Below are positions 59,787 to 64,000 of a DNA stretch of 64,000 nt, one piece after another. The translations under genes and the position numbers were made by a program. The notes under the pieces were generated by a model. It was not told the DNA's origin, made no database searches, and worked only from the letters and a program-made list of their open reading frames with translations. The stretch's first letter is position 1. Each line of letters starts with the position of its first letter. The DNA is from Rhea pennata. Lineage: Eukaryota > Chordata > Aves > Rheiformes > Rheidae. Where the stretch lies: the NCBI RefSeq assembly GCF_028389875.1, contig NC_084665.1, positions 682,001-746,000 on the forward strand, read 5' to 3'.

Positions 59787-62700
59787 CTGGAAAGGAAGAG
59801 AATTAATTTCAGATGAGTGTGACTGATGATCTAAATCCTATCTTCCACAAAAGGAGTAAGATTCCAAAATAGTAGGCCCATCCCAGGATTTTGTAGCCTG
59901 TGGCAGTGACAGTACTGAAGTTATACTCCATAGGCAAGCATTCAAGCAATAACTGTCAAAAGCAGGTCATAGAGTTTCCAATCTGCCCCTCACACAAGCC
60001 TAACTGACTTTGTGGAAAGGAAGAAGGGAAGAGACAAGAGCATTAATGGACCACAAATCGAGTAGCACTGTCAAGCCTATTTTACACCACATTCAAGCCT
60101 GTAATGAAGTTTGGGGAACCCAGAGCTCTTAAGGTAGAAAAGCTAGCTTTTTCTCCAAGGAAGCAGCTGAGCAGAGCTCAGGTCTCAGACTTGTACCTGT
60201 TAGCAGTCAGCTCCTGCATTATGGCTGAGTAACTGACTGCATGTAATGCAAGTGGCACAAGTGTGAGCACCTGTATCCCATCCCACTCCATCTGGAAGCA
60301 ATCAATCTTTCAGTCCTCAGAAATTAAAGTATCTGGATTCAGATATCTAGATTCCCTTCCCATAGGTATACACTAGACAGTTTACCCAAAAGGATCTGGA
60401 AGCCTCTGCAGCTAAGTAGGTGGAGTTACCCCTTCCTGAGGCTTCCTGCTTTGTTCTCTGCCCTAAACAAGCACTGTAACTGATATATACTTTTTCCTGG
60501 ATTAAACTGACAGTACATGATTTAATCTCCCCAGTTTACTTCAATCAAGCCCATCACAGCTTAGCAGAAGCCTCATGATAGGCCTCCAAGTCAGTATCTC
60601 CCCCAGCTGCCCAAGGACACCACATTGCTGATAAGCCAGGCAAGAACAGTGGCAACTAGATCAAAAGCCGCAGGGGAAGAGCACTTCAGGGGAATGCTTG
60701 AAGCAGCAGTTTCCTTCCAGACTCAGGAGTCACACCCCACAGTTCGGGTTGCATCATGGGAAGTAAGACAAAATGATATCGTGCACTACTTGCAAAACTG
60801 AGGCAGCTACTCATGGGACTTGTCGTATCCAGGTCACCAGCCTACTGCACTACAGGTTGAAAGCAGACTTCAACAGTCTCACCCGTTCTTTGTACATACT
60901 ATATCAAAAGCTTTTCATTTTTTCCCTTCCTTTCTCAGCTAGCAAACCTTGCTGTTCTATTTTACATTTCCTAAGTCTAAGGGGAACCCACCAAGTCCTA
61001 AGTTACACATTAGTCATTTTTCTCACGTCATACTATAGCTGTTTATTCTGGAGAGAACACACCTTTGCATGTTTTATTTCCAGTTCTGCCATTTCAATTA
61101 GGTTTTTGCGAAAAGCTGCTATTCTCTTCTGTTTGAAGCTCATCAGTTCTGTAGGGAAGAAAGAACAAGCTAAGACAAGACAGCTGTACAAGGTAGCGAT
61201 TGAAGTTTTGATTATGCCCTTGTTCCATGAGTTTTATTGTGCAGTTCTGTAGTTATAGCATTTGATCAAAGTAGCTCAAAAGCTAGTCTTACACTGCTTC
61301 CAGCCATAAAGCGTATGCATCAACGGCTCTGCTATTTTGTAAGAACAGGCAACTTCCTAAAAAACCATTCTGTCTTTAGTAAACAGGACAACTAGAATAC
61401 AATAGGAGTGCATGTAGATTTAGGGAGAAGTTAGAGCATTCCCAATCCAAAAAACAGGAAGAGAAAAGCAGGAAGTGTAGCATAAAAGTATGTCTCCTCT
61501 ATTTCATGCTTGCCTAAGACATCTAAGAATCAGTGTTTGAAACTCAGTATTAGGCATTCAGCCTAGGACAGAAAAAGCTTGTTTGCACTGTTCTATTTGA
61601 AAGAATCAGAAGACCAACTACCTTCAGGTAGAAGCCAAGAACAAGAGCTCAGGTTGGAAAGCCAGTAATAGGGGGTTATGCTAACGATCAATCTAGTTCT
61701 GATGTTTGTGCGCTTCAGATTGAAGCAATAATGCCTGCAACATGCATGCAACTACATACTGTCCCTGTATATCCCAACTGCTCACTTCAGGCATGTTTAG
61801 AAGACCCCAGCAGTTTAAAGTCAGATGGAGACTGGGACTGCATTAAGATTTCCCTTGAGCAGAGGCAGAGCTAAGTTTGCTTTACCTTGTTTTGCAGATT
61901 CTGAAATCTTTTCAAACTTCTGGCAACAATCCTGTTGATGTGCCTCAGCAAGCCTGACATCCTTGCTCTTTAGTCTGGCTTTGTCTAGAGCTTTGTTTGA
62001 GTTCTCATAGTCAACAAGAGCCCTCGTACGTCTGTACAGAAGATCCTGAAAGTAGACAGGAATAATGCATCAGCCTGTAGGAGGACTACTTCTCAAAATG
62101 AGGTTACAACTACTGTAGCAGCAGGAGGTTTCACTTTTTTACAGCACCAGACATCGTTTCTTCCAGACTATAACTCTCCATATTATTATTGTATCAACAA
62201 CAGCCTTCACTAATGCAGAATCAAGTGTTTATGACAGTTGTTTGTACTTTAGTCAAGAAAATACTTATTAGGGTGACTGCAGGCATCACTTCTTCCCTTA
62301 GAGTAGCTTCATTTTTCTGTAAGGAGGACCTCTCCATTAAGGAGCAGAGTTTTCTGAATTCCCTCAGTCTGCTTTGAGTAAAGGATACATCGCCACACCT
62401 TGAATGTCTGGCAATTTGACTGAAATATTTTATTAACATAGACATAAGAAACAATTGAGATGTCAGTGATGATGCCTTTCTCATCTAGAGACAGTCCAGT
62501 CTTGATACCTAACTGGCAATAGAGCAGACAGTCTATAGAGCACGTTCCAGGGTATACAACATTAGGGACACTACACTGGATGAAAAGGACGATCAGATTC
62601 TACCTAATCATTTCTCAGACATCCCTTTGCCAAGTCAAGCATTGATTAGAGGAACAGAGCTACTGGGAAGTTTTTTGCAGTCACATCATGTATCAAGCCC

Positions 62701-63361
62701 TTGTAGGAAACACAGCCACCTTCATATGTTATTGTAAATCCATGCTAAAGGACATATAGTAGCTTGGATTTACTTCAGGATTTTTATTTAGTCAACAGTA
62801 GCTTTGCTATGAGTCACTGAGCATTCAAGTAGCATGAGACCTAGGACACTGCCAGAAGCCTCAAATTCAGGTGGCAGTAACTTAGGGGAACTTAATGAGA
62901 TTTTTTTTTTCTTCCTCTCTATGTGCCAAATGTAAACTGCCTAGATAGCTCTGAAAAGAGCCATTCTCTAGGTGGACTGGATTGCAGCTGGCCAGTATGT
63001 AGCTTTCCACATTCTGCTATAGTTCACAAGGGCCAGGTTTCTTTGAAAGAAAAAGGGTCGTCTTTCTTGCCTTAAAGTGCACAAAGACTGCTGTAGGGGA
63101 TCATGATGCCCATAATAAAAACTAAGCTTCAATAGCTAAAACACTCACCTTAGCAGCTTCTATATTGAGCATGTAGTATCTCAACAGTTCAGAGAGTTTT
63201 AAGTCTTCATCAGATGAAACTCTACTCTCTACCTTCTGCAGAAGAGATCAGACAACAGGTATGTAACAGGAGACAGTAAGGTCTAAATTTTTTGTTGTTT
63301 TTTTGTTCAAGTTTTCCTTACCCTGAGTTTCTCAAAGAGCTCAGCAACTTTCAACAAGTAC
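59739..63361 (-). CDS. SNX5: Sorting nexin 5, C-terminal five coding exons (partial gene)
   Basis: Minus-strand exons 63322-63361, 63149-63235, 61886-62045, 61063-61148 and 59739-59786 join in frame to give the last 139 residues. All junctions are GT-AG. Signature phrases are 'YLLKVAELFEKLR', 'DEDLKLSELLRYYMLNIEAAK', 'LVDYENSNKALDKARLKSK', 'AEAHQQDCCQKFE', 'FRKNLIEMAELEIKHAK' and the end 'NNVSLLQSCIDLFKN'. SNX5 is an SNX-BAR protein of endosomal tubules. Its N-terminal PX domain (off the window) reads cargo motifs, and its C-terminal BAR domain, which this region belongs to, pairs with SNX1 or SNX2 to bend membrane for retrieval of receptors such as the mannose-6-phosphate receptor. The long charged helices seen here fit BAR coiled coils. 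The protein ends in one Asn, where the mammalian protein as I recall it ends in two. The upstream two thirds of the gene lie beyond 64 kb. Confidence 0.96.
61063..61148 (-). CDS. SNX5: SNX5 penultimate coding exon
   Basis: 86 bp. It completes a Glu codon split 1+2 with the exon before, then gives 28 codons of basic helix ('SFKQKRIAAFRKNLIEM'). Donor GTGTGT, acceptor CCTACAG. The 159-codon plus-strand frame over it is a shadow. Confidence 0.94.
61886..62045 (-). CDS. SNX5: SNX5 BAR-domain exon
   Basis: 160 bp, 53 codons plus one base. It covers 'DLLYRRTRALVDYENSNKAL' to 'KFEKISESAKQ'. Donor GTAAAG, acceptor TTTCAG. Confidence 0.96.
63149..63235 (-). CDS. SNX5: SNX5 BAR-domain exon
   Basis: 87 bp, exactly 29 codons, phase 0 at both ends ('KVESRVSSDEDLKL...IEAAK'). 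Donor GTGAGT, acceptor CTGCAG. Confidence 0.96.
63236..63321 (-). other. SNX5 short intron (86 bp)
   Basis: Bounded by GTAAGG and CTGCAG on the minus strand. It is very short, near the lower range of working vertebrate introns, and contains a poly-A/CAACA-rich stretch on the transcript strand. Confidence 0.9.
63322..63361 (-). CDS. SNX5: SNX5 small exon (40 bp), first in this window
   Basis: Begins with the last base of a split codon and gives 'YLLKVAELFEKLR'. Donor GTAAGG, acceptor TTTCTAG. The exon before it is not visible before the window ends. Confidence 0.93.
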
Positions 63362-64000
63362 CTAGAAAAAGCACATAGATTTTAGGTATTTCCCCAATGT
63401 GATGAACTCCAGGTTCAACTTGCAGGAAGCCAGAAAGCTAAAGGCTGGAGTTTGTTCCTGCATACAGATCCAGACAAGAGCCTGCAAAGTACTTGGGTCC
63501 AGACAGATTTAGACAATAAGGTTTAAATGCAAGAGATGCTGAATTCCAGGCCAATAGACTAGTATAATTGGGTAGCTAGACATCATTTAAAGTAAAATCC
63601 TTACATCTAGAACATAATGGTCTTGCAAAGAATCTCCCACAACTACTCCCCTCCAAGAAGGGTAGACCATCTCTTTTATTCAGCTGTAAAGTATGTGTAC
63701 ACAAGGCCTCACTAACTTGAGAGCAAAATTTAGAGGCAGAAGAATTCACCTCAAACAGATTAATAGGTTTCCATAGGTTGAAAAACTTACTAGTCCAGAA
63801 AGTAGCACATTAGTTTATATTAGGTATGGGTTGCTAAATAAGTCTACATGCAGAACAGACGCTCAACCCCTTTCTCTGACATCCACTAGGACTTTATAAC
63901 CTGAATGAAGTTCAGGGCAGGGCAGAAGTCGGCTTAGAAGGAGCTTTGATAAGCCATATAGTTCAGTTCTGAAGTTTTAGGGCACAACTGGCAGGAAATT
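63362..64000 (-). other. SNX5 intron, running off the window
   Basis: Lies upstream of the 40-bp exon on the minus strand. I found no further SNX5 coding exon up to position 64000. Confidence 0.75.

Noticed and set aside
60773..61252. 159-codon plus-strand frame
   Set aside because: It lies across the 61063-61148 SNX5 exon on the opposite strand, has no family resemblance and is best explained as a shadow.
61149..63148. Intronic box C/D snoRNA in SNX5 (SNORD17 is known in a mammalian SNX5 intron)
   Set aside because: I looked on the minus strand for paired C (RTGATGA) and D (CTGA) boxes in these introns and found no convincing pair. The host intron may lie upstream of the window.

Overview
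The window looks like a piece of bird nuclear genome. It is AT-leaning and intron-bearing, with two genes on opposite strands, several CR1 LINE copies carrying the avian-type 3' octamer tail (ATTCTATG or ATTCTGTG), and no Alu or L1. Turtle or crocodile cannot be fully excluded because they also carry CR1, but the octamer tails and short introns favour a bird. I see no prokaryotic genes, CRISPR arrays, rRNA or tRNA.

Layout. At 2.8-4.0 kb is a small two-coding-exon gene of the barrier-to-autointegration-factor family on the plus strand, most likely BANF2, with a poly(A) signal about 50 bp after the stop. At 59.2-63.4 kb, on the minus strand, are the last five coding exons of SNX5, which encode the C-terminal part of its BAR domain; the rest of SNX5 lies beyond 64 kb. 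In mammals BANF2 and SNX5 are neighbours facing each other. The same convergent order here supports both names and places the window in the amniote BANF2-SNX5 interval.

The 55 kb between them shows no convincing protein gene. It holds CR1 copies: minus-strand copies at 12.9-14.3, 28.2-29.2, 29.3-29.4 and 31.6-33.2 kb, and a young plus-strand copy at 36.3-38.5 kb. The last has a reverse transcriptase frame interrupted by one nonsense codon and, near its 5' end, one inferred single-base frameshift; its FADD catalytic motif is intact. A further CR1 tail (0.86-1.1 kb) and a very old CR1 remnant (about 2.1-2.5 kb) lie just upstream of the BANF2 exons. Faint older repeats (L3-like at 22.3 kb, MIR-like at 12.4 kb), simple repeats and purine tracts make up the other recognisable content. 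The remaining sequence is unannotated unique DNA, with a few patches that look like regulatory elements (7.9, 8.2-8.5, 10.0-10.3, 34.2-34.7 and 57.3-57.6 kb); these are guesses from base composition and motif content.

The two genes have no obvious shared pathway. BAF-family proteins act on chromatin and the nuclear envelope; SNX5 acts in endosomal tubule sorting. I found no evidence for a novel multi-gene system. The points most worth checking are the BAF-like residues kept by this BANF2, the near-intact CR1, a CpG-rich patch at 34 kb and a perfect 12-bp hairpin flanked by direct repeats at 39.7 kb.
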